From NCBI GenBank assembly GCA_017883385.1, contig JADGNQ010000041.1, positions 1-38,836 on the forward strand: a DNA stretch of 38,836 nt, in the 5' to 3' direction. This stretch comes from Candidatus Sulfotelmatobacter sp. GTDB lineage: Bacteria; Acidobacteriota; Terriglobia; Terriglobales; Acidobacteriaceae. Below the pieces are notes generated by a model. The model saw nothing but the letters and a program-made list of their open reading frames with translations. It was not told the DNA's origin and did no database searches. The translations under genes were made by a program, and so were the position numbers. Of this stretch, positions 1-6,883 are shown piece after piece; the first letter of the stretch is position 1; every line of letters begins with the position of its first letter.

Positions 1-1
1 C

Positions 2-136
2 AAGGTCCAGACGGAAGACATTATTCGGGAAGTGAAGCGGCACTCCTTCTACCTGAAGCCGGGCGCGAAACGCCGGGTGAAGCAAGCTCTAGCACGAAAG
101 CGTGCCAGGAAGAAGGTTCGCAAAGAGTCGGATTAG
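2..136 (+). CDS. rpsU: 30S ribosomal protein S21 (C-terminal part)
   Basis: Only the last 44 codons are present; the gene enters from the left edge and stops at TAG (134-136). The visible protein begins KVQTEDIIREV, continues through RHSFYLKPGAKRR and ends in a very basic tail rich in Lys and Arg. This is the S21 pattern: a short conserved helix followed by a basic C-terminal helix. S21 sits on the 30S platform near the anti-Shine-Dalgarno end of 16S rRNA and assists initiation (family knowledge). A strong hairpin follows at once. The partial length prevents any comparison of the N-terminus. Confidence 0.85.
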   Translation, partial: KVQTEDIIREVKRHSFYLKPGAKRRVKQALARKRARKKVRKESD

Positions 137-143
137 GTGACAA

Positions 144-180
144 CCAGAGGGGCCGCTGCCGCCGGGCAGCGGCCCGCTGG
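144..180 (+). terminator. Hairpin downstream of rpsU
   Basis: An 11-bp perfect GC-rich stem (GGGCCGCTGCC 150-160 with GGCAGCGGCCC 165-175, loop GCCG) is extended by an outer CCAG/CTGG pair (144-147 with 177-180). There is no T-run, so it may be a Rho-independent terminator of reduced efficiency or a 3'-end stabiliser. The rest of the gap up to 272 shows nothing else. Confidence 0.55.
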
Positions 181-272
181 TTCGCCAGACTATTTTCATT
201 CTCGACCGGATGGGTATGCGGCATGGGACAATCGATTGCCCGGCTCCGCCTTACTGCCCTCCGTCGATCTCA

Positions 273-473
273 CTATTTTTCGATGTCGAAGTAAATCTTG
301 GTTGTGGCGCGGTATTTGGCAACTTTCTTGCCGTCCAGTTCCATTTCGAATTCCGCCACGCGCGCCCACTTCATGCCTCGAACCGTCTTCGCGGCTTCCG
401 CCACGGCGTTTTCCGCAGCCTTCGCAAAGCTCTCTTTGGAAGTTCCGACGATCTCAATAACTTTTTGTGTCAT
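273..473 (-). CDS. Dodecin family flavin-binding protein
   Basis: A 66-residue protein starting MTQKVIEIVGTSKESF. Dodecins form hollow dodecamers that bind and buffer flavins in the cytoplasm. It shows the family signature: a first strand ending in the GTS-x-ESF turn, a single helix (AAENAVAEAAKTV), then GMKWARV with the Trp that stacks on flavin in known dodecins, and closing strands ending in IYFDIE. The start at 473 was chosen because AAGGAG lies at the right distance upstream, the length equals the usual 65-70 residues, and an in-frame ATG further out would add a basic tail foreign to the family. It stands alone, facing rpsU. Confidence 0.92.
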   Translation of the reverse strand: MTQKVIEIVGTSKESFAKAAENAVAEAAKTVRGMKWARVAEFEMELDGKKVAKYRATTKIYFDIEK

Positions 474-609
474 GCCGTTCTCCTTTTGATTTTGATGTTT
501 CACTCTGGATTGTACCGCCGGTCGGCGCCGTGCCGGCAGTTCGCCGCCCATCGACACGGTGCGTGCGATCGGACGAGGCACACAAGACGAGGCACACGAG
601 TGGACAGGC

Positions 610-849
610 TTATGCTGATTGGGCTTTCGCCCAGAGCCATCGCTTTGGTATGGACTGAAAGATCAGTTCACCTTGGGCCACGCTGAACTCCATTCCGCAG
701 CGAGAACAGGTGAATTCCCAAAGGTCCGCGTGGCCGAGTTGTACGTTGTATGCCGGCCGGTAGTCGATGACCAGTGAACCGCAATCGAGGACAGGGCAGC
801 AAGACGCTGCTGCGACCTGGTCATCCCGGTGTTCCAGTGTCTGTGACAT
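610..849 (-). CDS. Orphan small zinc-ribbon-like protein
   Basis: A 79-residue protein of unknown function, starting MSQTLEHRDDQ. It has a C-x4-C pair (C18, C23) and a C-x2-C pair (C48, C51, in FTCSRCG) with a hydrophobic stretch between, which fits a single structural zinc site. The neighbouring 870-1184 protein has the same C-x4-C / C-x2-C spacing, so the two may be distant relatives. The start at 849 is favoured over the ATG at 873 because of a GAG-containing site just upstream. It has no signal peptide or membrane segment. I do not recognise the family. Confidence 0.6.
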   Translation of the reverse strand: MSQTLEHRDDQVAAASCCPVLDCGSLVIDYRPAYNVQLGHADLWEFTCSRCGMEFSVAQGELIFQSIPKRWLWAKAQSA

Positions 850-869
850 GACGTTCTCGTGAAGGACTC

Positions 870-1184
870 TCATGTACCTTTCGGGTGGCTTCTGGGAAGG
901 AAGCTAACACTACGGAGGAATCGCCCATTTTGGCGATCCAGGGAGTCGAGTGCGATTTGGGGACCACCGGAAAGCACACATGGCCGTCCGGTTGTCGCCA
1001 CGGTTCCATCCCGAGCCAGGCGTAGTGTCGTCGCGGCCGAGCAGGGTTCACACAACCAAAAATACTCGGTCTCCCTGGCATTGGATGAACGCACCGGCGG
1101 CTCTGTTTCCACGCGAAACAGGCTGCCGTGCGCGAGATGAAGAAACGAAGCCCAGCACGCGGGATTCGCACACTTGGCAAGCAT
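870..1184 (-). CDS. Orphan zinc-ribbon-like protein (MLAKCANPAC type)
   Basis: A 104-residue protein of unknown function beginning MLAKCANPACWASF. C5-x4-C10 near the N-terminus and C45-x2-C48 (FWLCEPCSA) suggest one Zn(4Cys) site holding a small beta fold; the C-terminal half is basic and probably flexible. I recall similar MLAKC-type small proteins as common in Acidobacteriota genomes, without a known role. A GAGAG stretch precedes the ATG. It lies on the same strand as the genes at 610-849, 1203-1412 and 1466-1678, in a closely packed run, so co-transcription is plausible. Confidence 0.65.
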   Translation of the reverse strand: MLAKCANPACWASFLHLAHGSLFRVETEPPVRSSNARETEYFWLCEPCSAATTLRLARDGTVATTGRPCVLSGGPQIALDSLDRQNGRFLRSVSFLPRSHPKGT

Positions 1185-1202
1185 CGCTAGGCTCTCACGA
1201 TG

Positions 1203-1412
1203 TCAGGCAGTGACCTGAATGGACTCCAACTCCGGGACGCAGCGGGAGTTTTGCAAAGATTTGATGGCATCCTCGGCCGTGAAACGTCCCATAACCAGCG
1301 CCAGCTTGCGGTTGGTGGTCATGGCGATGGGACCCGGATCAATTCGCTGCACGTATTGCGCGACGCGAGTACCACCTCGGTTTACTTTCACGAGAAACTT
1401 GATATTTTTCAT
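1203..1412 (-). CDS. Hypothetical 69-residue protein
   Basis: Starts MKNIKFLVKVNRGGTRVAQYVQRID, with AAGGA about 8 bases upstream. The strand-rich basic N-terminus is followed by a segment with FTAEDAIKSL, which looks like a short helix, and by one Cys near the end. No family is recognised. An in-frame ATG at 1469 overlaps the stop of the upstream gene (ATGA, 1466-1469), which would couple the two translationally and add 19 residues. The ribosome site favours the shorter form, so the longer one is the alternative. Confidence 0.5.
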   Translation of the reverse strand: MKNIKFLVKVNRGGTRVAQYVQRIDPGPIAMTTNRKLALVMGRFTAEDAIKSLQNSRCVPELESIQVTA

Positions 1413-1465
1413 AGAGGATGTCCTTGGTGGAACAGTTCTTGAGGATACGCGAACAAAGCGGCGAT

Positions 1466-1678
1466 TCATTTCTTCGGAGTCGAGTACACCACCGTCCTAA
1501 AGGGCTTGCCACACTCCAGGCAACTTGCCTTTAGTCGAGATGTGATCAACCCGCAGGATGGGCACATCCTTTGCGATCCAGAGCCCGCAACCTGTGGTTT
1601 CACCTTGCGGATCCAGTGAGCCAGCAGGATCGTGAAGAGCACGATAAGCAGACCGAGGGAGATACTGGTTACGTTCAT
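1466..1678 (-). CDS. Small membrane-anchored zinc-ribbon protein
   Basis: A 70-residue protein starting MNVTSISLGL. Residues 5-23 form a single hydrophobic helix (LLIVLFTILLAHWI), followed by a basic turn and then a zinc ribbon, CPSCG (C39, C42) and CLECG (C53, C56). The layout is an N-terminal anchor with a cytoplasmic or periplasmic zinc knuckle. AAGG lies about ten bases upstream of the chosen ATG. It is first in the run of small minus-strand genes. Function unknown. Confidence 0.6.
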   Translation of the reverse strand: MNVTSISLGLLIVLFTILLAHWIRKVKPQVAGSGSQRMCPSCGLITSRLKASCLECGKPFRTVVYSTPKK

Positions 1679-2055
1679 GCAAAGCGACCCTTCCTGGCGA
1701 GTCCTGCGGCAACAGGAGATGGGCAGGCGCACACTCGCTGAAAAGCCTAAGATGGGAGAACTTCAGATGGACTGGCTTAGGTCAGAGGACCTGAAAGAGG
1801 AGAAAAACGTAACCGCCCCATATGGTTAATTATAGCAGTTGATGAGCCTAATAGCACTAAGTCGTTACCGAAAGAGCTACCATCAGCAGGTTGCTGAGAT
1901 AGCGCATTCGATTGGCGACCCGCATCGCGCAGCGGCTGAAGCCGAGGTTGATTTCAGAGGACTTAACGGCATCGCTGGAGCTGAAGCGATGCCCTGATAC
2001 GAATCGTGATTCTCCAAACAGCAAGACGACCTGAGGGAAGGCGTACCATGGGGGC
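1679..2055. other. Gap between the small-gene run and the acidic microprotein
   Basis: No convincing gene is present. The left part should hold the promoter of the minus-strand small-gene run. The right part holds the divergent repeat copy at 1887-2033. Confidence 0.5.
1887..2033. repeat. Structured dispersed repeat, divergent copy A
   Basis: Ends show an imperfect terminal inverted repeat (CAGGTTGCTG against CAGCAAGACGACCTG). Inside are two hairpins, CGGCTGAAGCCG and GCATCGCT-8 nt-AGCGATGC, followed by the motif CCTGATACGAATCGTG at 1993-2008. The same motif and layout occur in copies B and D. Confidence 0.6.
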
Positions 2056-2064
2056 ATGTACCGA

Positions 2065-2208
2065 ATGAAAAACGAACATCTCGACTCTGAGCGCTTGATA
2101 GCCGCCGATGTCCTGCTTCGGGACGAGGCAGATGATGAAGAGGAGGACGAAGAAGAACAGGACGGCGGCGAGGGGGAAGACGATGAAGACGAAGGCTACT
2201 CGGAATGA
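2065..2208 (+). CDS. Very acidic microprotein ending GYSE
   Basis: A 47-residue product starting MKNEHLDSERLIAADVLL. The second half is almost entirely Asp and Glu and ends in GYSE. Because AAGGCG and GGGGG stretches lie upstream of more than one ATG, the start could also be 2056 (three extra residues, MYR). It lies 46 bases upstream of the metallopeptidase gene on the same strand, suggesting one transcript. No family is recognised; low-complexity acidic tails often make contact with basic partners, but this is speculation. The hydrophobic frame on the opposite strand is an artefact of this composition. Confidence 0.5.
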   Translation: MKNEHLDSERLIAADVLLRDEADDEEEDEEEQDGGEGEDDEDEGYSE

Positions 2209-2254
2209 TGCCATCATTCATTTCACATTTCAGTGGCATTTCAGCGGGTGAAGG

Positions 2255-2611
2255 ATGAAGCGTGAGCATTTCGTCCGGGTAGTCGAGGAGACGCTCGACT
2301 CGCTCCCCGAAGAATTTCGCAGTCGTATTCGTAACGTTGCTGTTCTGGTGGAGGATACGCCGCCGAACCAGTCGTCACCGCGGCCGGGAAGGAGAAGCCG
2401 GCTAGTTCTGGGAATCTTCCATGGCGTGCCCACGACCAAGAAGAGCATATTTGACCTACCGACCGGGCCTGATCACATTGTGCTCTATCAGAAGAATATT
2501 GAAGCGGTCTGCTCGAGCGAGGCCGAGGTCCGCGAACAAATCCGTCTGACGGTGATTCATGAACTGGGCCACTATTTTGGCATGGACGAAGCTCAACTGA
2601 AGGATGTTTAG
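2255..2611 (+). CDS. Minimal zincin-type metallopeptidase
   Basis: A 118-residue protein starting MKREHFVRVVEETLDSLPEEF. The C-terminal motif HELGHYFGMDE carries HExxH plus a downstream Gly and Asp-Glu, the HExxHxxGxxDE signature of the small zincin-like metallopeptidase family (COG3824 / PF06262 type). The two His and a third acidic ligand would bind zinc. Length equals the family norm of about 115-130 residues. There is no signal peptide, so it should be cytoplasmic. Substrate is unknown for the family. It follows the acidic microprotein gene. Confidence 0.88.
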   Translation: MKREHFVRVVEETLDSLPEEFRSRIRNVAVLVEDTPPNQSSPRPGRRSRLVLGIFHGVPTTKKSIFDLPTGPDHIVLYQKNIEAVCSSEAEVREQIRLTVIHELGHYFGMDEAQLKDV

Positions 2612-2644
2612 TTGAGATGCGACCCAAGATTGAGCAGCGGCTGA

Positions 2645-2767
2645 AGAGGCTGCGGAAAAAATCGCATTCCGCGTGCGCAGCGCCTGAAGGCGTGATTAAT
2701 TCGCCAGCATTTACGCTATGCCTGAAGGCATAGCCTGATACGAATCGTGCGTTTTTCCGCAGCCTCT
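2645..2767. repeat. Structured dispersed repeat, copy B (123 bp)
   Basis: Bounded by a perfect 16-bp terminal inverted repeat, agaggctgcggaaaaa (2645-2660) and its reverse complement (2752-2767). Two internal hairpins, CGCCTGAAGGCG and TATGCCTGAAGGCATA, are followed by CCTGATACGAATCGTG (2734-2749). It has no coding capacity and resembles a small non-autonomous element or large REP. Confidence 0.8.
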
Positions 2768-2790
2768 GGAGCCGTTGGGTCTGCACGTGC

Positions 2791-2840
2791 TGTGGCGGCA
2801 GCGCTGAAGCGATACCTTGATGCGAATCGTACGTTTCGAA
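2791..2840. repeat. Structured dispersed repeat, partial copy C
   Basis: Contains only the right half of the element: the CGCTGAAGCG hairpin, then CCTTGATGCGAATCGTAC, a diverged form of the motif in copies A, B and D. It lies about 23 bases after copy B. Confidence 0.5.
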
Positions 2841-2975
2841 CTGACCAACTGCCTGACTCTGCTGCGACTTACTAACATGAGGACCGGCCGGAACATTCCC
2901 ACTTAGGGATTCTAGTTATTTGCAAATGTGCGCAATATTGAACAGACAGTAGTTGAGAGGAAGTTATAAGTTAAC

Positions 2976-3069
2976 TCAATTGAGAGGAAGGAACAGATGC
3001 GGGCCTCCCCCGTTGCCTCCTGTTCCTCTGGTGGCGCAGCTAGAAGGGAACGCTGCGCCACGCTTTTTT
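2976..3069 (+). ncRNA. Possible small RNA with intrinsic terminator
   Basis: Reading left to right are the palindrome CTCAATTGAG (2976-2985), a hairpin with AGGAACAG (2989-2996) pairing CTGTTCCT (3020-3027), and a 9-bp stem TGGCGCAGC (3032-3040) / GCTGCGCCA (3052-3060) followed by CGC and six Ts (3064-3069). The last is a textbook intrinsic terminator, yet the nearest plus-strand gene ends about 420 bases upstream. A short independent transcript is therefore plausible. It does not match any RNA family I know, and no good promoter was found. Confidence 0.4.
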
Positions 3070-3339
3070 GGGGATGTCACGCATGCCGAATAAAATACCT
3101 TACGCCGATCCGGCGATCGACCCAAACAGGCCCCTTGACGATACACGGCTGCCCACAGTCGTCGCCACGAGACCAAAGGCTACGTTCCTGTGGCCGCCAG
3201 ATTGTTTGTGGCCGTTCATTGATCAGGCCAGGCGGGCGAGCGAACAGCGAGATGAAAACTGAGATGCCAGTGGGCCGAGCATTCTGCTCAGCCTCTGGTT
3301 CGGCATCCTGACTAAGGGCACAAAGCTTTGGAGCCCGAA

Positions 3340-3460
3340 AGAGGTTGCGGAAGAGTCCATTCCGCGTGCGCAGCGCCTGAAGGCGTGATTGATGCGCCAG
3401 CATCTACGCTATGCCTGAAGGCATAGCCTGATACGAATCGTGCGTTTTTCCGCAACCTCT
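3340..3460. repeat. Structured dispersed repeat, copy D (121 bp)
   Basis: Bounded by a perfect 13-bp inverted repeat, agaggttgcggaa (3340-3352) and ttccgcaacctct (3448-3460). The interior matches copy B closely, with the same two hairpins and CCTGATACGAATCGTG at 3427-3442. Relative to copy B, the ends differ by paired changes that keep the stem. Confidence 0.8.
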
Positions 3461-3549
3461 AAAACTCGTGCCCTTCCCGGCCCTGCACGATTCCAGACTT
3501 TTTCCGCAGTCTCCCAAGTAGTGACTGGTCTTGATGGGAGATCGGTAAT

Positions 3550-3750
3550 TTACTGGCAGCCAACCTTCCAGTTGGGGTGGATATCTTTCATTTCGTGAGC
3601 TGTCATGGTGTACGCGTGCACAACGGTCCACGGGCGCCGGTCGTCTTTGCAGAGTAAAACCATGCCCGCCTTCGGCTTCAAGGCGGCATCCAGCCACGTC
3701 AAGGTATGAGTTGTCTCAGTTCTTAGTTCGACTTGAATGACGTGCTCCAT
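3550..3750 (-). CDS. Hypothetical 66-residue protein
   Basis: Starts MEHVIQVELRTETTHTLTWLDA and contains ALKPKAGMVLLCKDD followed by RPWTVVHAY. The pattern of alternating strands with PKAGM and RPW looks like a compact beta domain. Its ATG overlaps the stop of the upstream gene by one base (TAATG at 3752-3748), so the pair is almost certainly translationally coupled; a GGGGGG run lies just upstream. No family name is recognised. Confidence 0.6.
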   Translation of the reverse strand: MEHVIQVELRTETTHTLTWLDAALKPKAGMVLLCKDDRRPWTVVHAYTMTAHEMKDIHPNWKVGCQ

Positions 3751-3938
3751 TATGCGTTCCCCCCGTGGCCGCTGAGAACGCGGACAGCTTCGAGTCTTGG
3801 ATTTATGTGTCCATCTGCCGCGACGGCACGGGAGGCATTGTGGGCAGCGATGTGTTGCAGCATATCGGCCGCCGATTGGATGGGTTTGTTACAGAGTGTG
3901 TTCATGCTGATCGCGTCGCCGCAGTCATTGCATGTCAT
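3750..3938 (-). CDS. Hypothetical Cys-containing 62-residue protein
   Basis: Starts MTCNDCGDAISMNTLCNKPI, giving C3-x2-C6 and C16 as a possible half zinc site, followed by a helical stretch with two His (DMLQHIAAHNAS) that could complete it. Start at 3938 was chosen for the AGGTGAG site eight bases upstream; an ATG at 3977 would add 13 residues. Overlaps the next gene by one base, forming a two-gene unit. Function unknown. Confidence 0.5.
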   Translation of the reverse strand: MTCNDCGDAISMNTLCNKPIQSAADMLQHIAAHNASRAVAADGHINPRLEAVRVLSGHGGNA

Positions 3939-4311
3939 GAAGGTCTCACCTACGACATTTCTAATAGTGCTGTACATACCTTAAGGCTACGCTTCAATCA
4001 TTGAGCGCGGCAGCACCTCGGGCCAACACCCAAAGACTCCCTCCTTAGCCCATGTCAGCCGCACTGAGTCGGCTGCGGTCGTCACACGGAGCAACAGACT
4101 TCGTCGCGCATGAATGAATCGAGCGGCCGTCTTACTGGCCGGCGTCATGGATCCCATAGACGAAGGCGCCCGACTGCGCGGCGCCGGGATAGTCGATGGG
4201 TGCAAAGTGGCGGCACTGTGGTGGAACCCGTGTACGGTTCCGCCGTCCGGGTGGACGGAGTAAGATGATGGGCGTAAGGCCACGTATCGGTGGGAGTGTC
4301 TCCTAGGCGTT
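3939..4311. other. Intergenic gap before the deacetylase gene
   Basis: It must contain the divergent promoters of the small-gene pair and of the deacetylase. I see no repeat, hairpin or clear promoter motif here, and the open frame on the minus strand (3987-4283) has no family resemblance. Confidence 0.4.
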
Positions 4312-5370
4312 ATGCGCTTCGTCAGTCCGCTGCTGAAGAGAGTGGTTTATCCAGCCATGCATTACGCTGGTTGGCTAGGACGGTGTGTCCCGTCCAATGG
4401 CTGCCTAGTCGTGAACTATCACGGTGTCATTCCTCCGTCCCCCTATTGTCGCCATCCTTTCCTGGATGAAAACCTGGTGTCATCGGCAGCTTTGCAAGAA
4501 CAGCTTCAATTCTTGAAAGCCAGATACAACGTTATTGAGGCGGAAACGTTTCGTGGATGGATTGGGAAAGGTGACGCCCTCCCTCCGCGCTCGGTGCTGG
4601 TGACTTGCGACGATGGACTTCAGAACAATCTTTCGGACATGCTCCCCATTCTGCAGAGGGAAGGTGTTCCATGTCTGTTCTTCGTAACCGGAGAGTCCAG
4701 TGGTGAGTACCCCGGCATGGTCTGGTACGAAGAACTTTATCATCTGTTAGAGGATGGGGAAGTGAGTTATCGGGACGTGCGAATTGTCTTCGAGACGGAT
4801 GGTCCCGACCTTCGCGACGATAGTCTTCATGAGAAGTGGTGGAGTTGCGTTATGAGTGCGTCGCGCCTGAATGCGCACGTCCGGGCAGAAAAGATTGGAT
4901 TGCTTCGGAGCAAATGTCGATCCACTGCGCCCAAGATGTCCGAGGGGCGTTGGATGCGCTTGAATGTTGGAGAGTTGCGGCAGCTGGCAGGATCGTCCCG
5001 AATGAGCATTGGCGCACACACAATGTCCCATCCAGTTCTTTCTCAGTGCAGCGAGGACGAGGCGCGCCGCGAGATCGATGAATGTAAAGCTGAGCTCGAA
5101 CGAGTACTGGGGCAGGCGGTCTGGGCTTTTGCCTATCCTTTCGGAAACCCTGCAACGATGGGGACGAGAGAAGTCGATCTTGCCCGCCAGGCCGAGTTCG
5201 AATGTGCATTTGTTGTGGGCGGCCGAACTGTGGAACCTGCACAGCGTTTTCTGCTCTCGCGGACTCACGTAACTGCAAATATGTCACTGGCCGAATTTGA
5301 GGCTCACGTGAGCGGATTTCACACTCGGCTGCGGGCCGCATTCGGGGCTGCAACGGAGTCTTGGGTGTGA
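4312..5370 (+). CDS. Polysaccharide deacetylase (NodB homology, CE4)
   Basis: A 352-residue protein starting MRFVSPLLKRVVYPAMHYAG. CE4 enzymes remove N- or O-acetyl groups from polysaccharides with a metal held by Asp-His-His. Motif 1 is TCDDG (residues 98-102; the usual TFDDG with Phe replaced by Cys), motif 2 is GAHTMSHPVLS (234-244, H-x3-SH), and AYPFG (274-278) is motif 3. The long insert between motifs 1 and 2 and the N-terminal YHGV segment are typical of deacetylases in exopolysaccharide pathways. There is no clear signal peptide. It stands alone; substrate cannot be read from the context. Confidence 0.88.
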   Translation: MRFVSPLLKRVVYPAMHYAGWLGRCVPSNGCLVVNYHGVIPPSPYCRHPFLDENLVSSAALQEQLQFLKARYNVIEAETFRGWIGKGDALPPRSVLVTCDDGLQNNLSDMLPILQREGVPCLFFVTGESSGEYPGMVWYEELYHLLEDGEVSYRDVRIVFETDGPDLRDDSLHEKWWSCVMSASRLNAHVRAEKIGLLRSKCRSTAPKMSEGRWMRLNVGELRQLAGSSRMSIGAHTMSHPVLSQCSEDEARREIDECKAELERVLGQAVWAFAYPFGNPATMGTREVDLARQAEFECAFVVGGRTVEPAQRFLLSRTHVTANMSLAEFEAHVSGFHTRLRAAFGAATESWV

Positions 5371-5742
5371 GCAGCAGTTGCTGACTTCAAGAGGCGCTTG
5401 ATTCTCAGCACGATCACAACGGAGCATGACACTGTGTTGATGAAGAATGTCTGCTGAGCCCTTGGTCCGTAGACTGTCTGAAACCTGAACTGAAGTCCAG
5501 ACCTGGGACCCAGGATGAGTGGATCTTCAACCCTCCTGGTGGGTTCGTATGCTGTAACTCCAAGAAACACAAGGTACATGACCTGTCGGCTTCAGGTACC
5601 TTCGAGTGGCCCCATTCGTGCAAATGTCATATGCGGACCGTGAAACCCAGTGGCGGTTCCCTTGCAGTTGATTTTTTCCGGCTCGCAGCGAGGCGAGTCC
5701 ATAACCCAGGGGTATCGTGGAAGGTGTCCCTAGAGGAGACTC
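5371..5742. other. Intergenic gap before the regulator
   Basis: No gene or repeat family is recognised. The last bases (TAGAGGAGACTC) supply the ribosome site of the regulator gene. Confidence 0.4.
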
Positions 5743-6396
5743 ATGAAACTGACCAAGCAGATATCAGAACCGATACAAGTGTCGGTTGTGGACGGTGATC
5801 CGTTGCGTTTTGCGGGCTTCCGAGCTCTACTCGGATGCCACGAGGATCTACAGCTGACGGCAATGTCTTTGTCCGAGATCGACGTCGAGTCGGACATCGA
5901 CGTGGTACTAATCGGAAAGAGGCCCAACCAGAATCTTTCCCAGATCATGCAACAGTTGAAAGAGACACGCCCTGATGTGCGCGTCATCGTAACTGCAGCC
6001 GGCGGCAATGACGAGGCCGTGCTTGAGGCCCTTGCGGCAGGTGCAAAGGGGTACGTCGACGAAGCCGCCCCGGCAGCAGATTTCGCAACAGCAATTCGCA
6101 TTGTGGATCAAGGACTCATCTGGGCCTCGCGCCGGGTGCTGGGAATCTTCATCGAGCGCTTTGGCAGCACCCAGAACCGCCCACTGAATGGGCGCCAGAA
6201 CTTCACGAGCCGCGAGAAACAAGTATTGAACATGTTAGTGTCGGGATGTTCCAACAAGGAAATAGCGTTTCCATTGGGGATTCAGGAACGGACCGTCAAG
6301 GCCCATGTGGCCAAGCTGCTGCGCAAGGTTGGCGTTCATAACCGCATCATGCTGTCGGTGCATGCGATTAGTCATGCGCTCGTTCCCATGCCATAG
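5743..6396 (+). CDS. LuxR/NarL-type regulator with atypical receiver
   Basis: A 217-residue cytoplasmic DNA-binding protein starting MKLTKQISEPIQVSVVDGDP, with GAGGAG upstream. A receiver-like domain (about 10-130) is followed by a LuxR helix-turn-helix (about 149-205: SREKQVLNMLVSGCSNKEI, then ERTVKAHVAKLLRKVGV). In the receiver, the strand that normally ends in the phosphorylated Asp reads DVVLIGKRP, so Gly58 takes its place. One acidic pocket residue (VDGD) and the GAKGYV segment remain. It is therefore probably not controlled by ordinary phosphotransfer. No kinase gene is adjacent. Confidence 0.88.
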   Translation: MKLTKQISEPIQVSVVDGDPLRFAGFRALLGCHEDLQLTAMSLSEIDVESDIDVVLIGKRPNQNLSQIMQQLKETRPDVRVIVTAAGGNDEAVLEALAAGAKGYVDEAAPAADFATAIRIVDQGLIWASRRVLGIFIERFGSTQNRPLNGRQNFTSREKQVLNMLVSGCSNKEIAFPLGIQERTVKAHVAKLLRKVGVHNRIMLSVHAISHALVPMP

Positions 6397-6532
6397 TCGG
6401 CAGCCGGGGAAACTCGGCGAACGAGTCACGCAGCATATCGTGCGTACGGGACAGCCAGGCGGTGGAGGTTCTGCGGCCGGGGAAACATGCAATTGGGAGT
6501 CTGTGTCGTAGCTTTTTCTGCCCCGGCCCCCA

Positions 6533-6639
6533 AGTTAGTGTGAGAACTTCAGGCGTCCCTCCGGGACGCGCACCGGTTTACTACTCCCCCGGCGCTGAAA
6601 GCGCCGGGCTATTGTCAGACACCCCTCCGGGGCGGAAAT
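6533..6639. repeat. 107-bp palindromic unit, copy 1
   Basis: Begins agttagtgtgagaacttcag and ends ggggcggaaat. It differs from copy 2 at only a few positions, mostly in palindrome loops (for example CTGAAAG against CTGAAGG). Confidence 0.75.
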
Positions 6640-6776
6640 GCAAATTGGGAGTCTGTGTCGTAGCTTCTTCTCCCGCCCCTCCGAGTGTAGGTGAGAACCG
6701 GTGCCGTCCGCTTCGACTTCGCTCAGGGCGGGCTCTGCGAAACTCGTTCGACTCTCCCCCCTGGCTTCGGCCCTCG

Positions 6777-6883
6777 AGTTAGTGTGAGAACTTCAGGCGT
6801 CCCGCCGGGACGCGCACCGGTTTGCAACTCCCCCGGCGCTGAAGGCGCCGGGCTATTCTCAGTCGCCCCTCCGGGGCGGAAAT
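6777..6883. repeat. 107-bp palindromic unit, copy 2
   Basis: Same length and order of palindromes as copy 1, from which it is separated by about 137 bases of other repeat-like sequence. Confidence 0.75.

Larger units (their letters stand above)
2612..3549. other. Non-coding stretch rich in repeats
   Basis: No believable gene is present; the open frames in it lack ribosome sites or coding character. It holds repeat copies B, C and D and a likely small-RNA or terminator structure, listed separately. Confidence 0.6.

Noticed and set aside
1963-2217. Hydrophobic 84-residue frame on the minus strand
   Set aside because: It is antisense to the acidic microprotein; runs of GAA/GAG read as Phe/Leu on the other strand. 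No ribosome site.
2941-3069. Possible SRP RNA or 6S RNA
   Set aside because: GGAAGGAACAG recalls the SRP loop, but the asymmetric loop bases and flanking pairing do not fit.
3987-4283. 98-residue minus-strand frame upstream of the deacetylase
   Set aside because: No family resemblance, no ribosome site, irregular composition.
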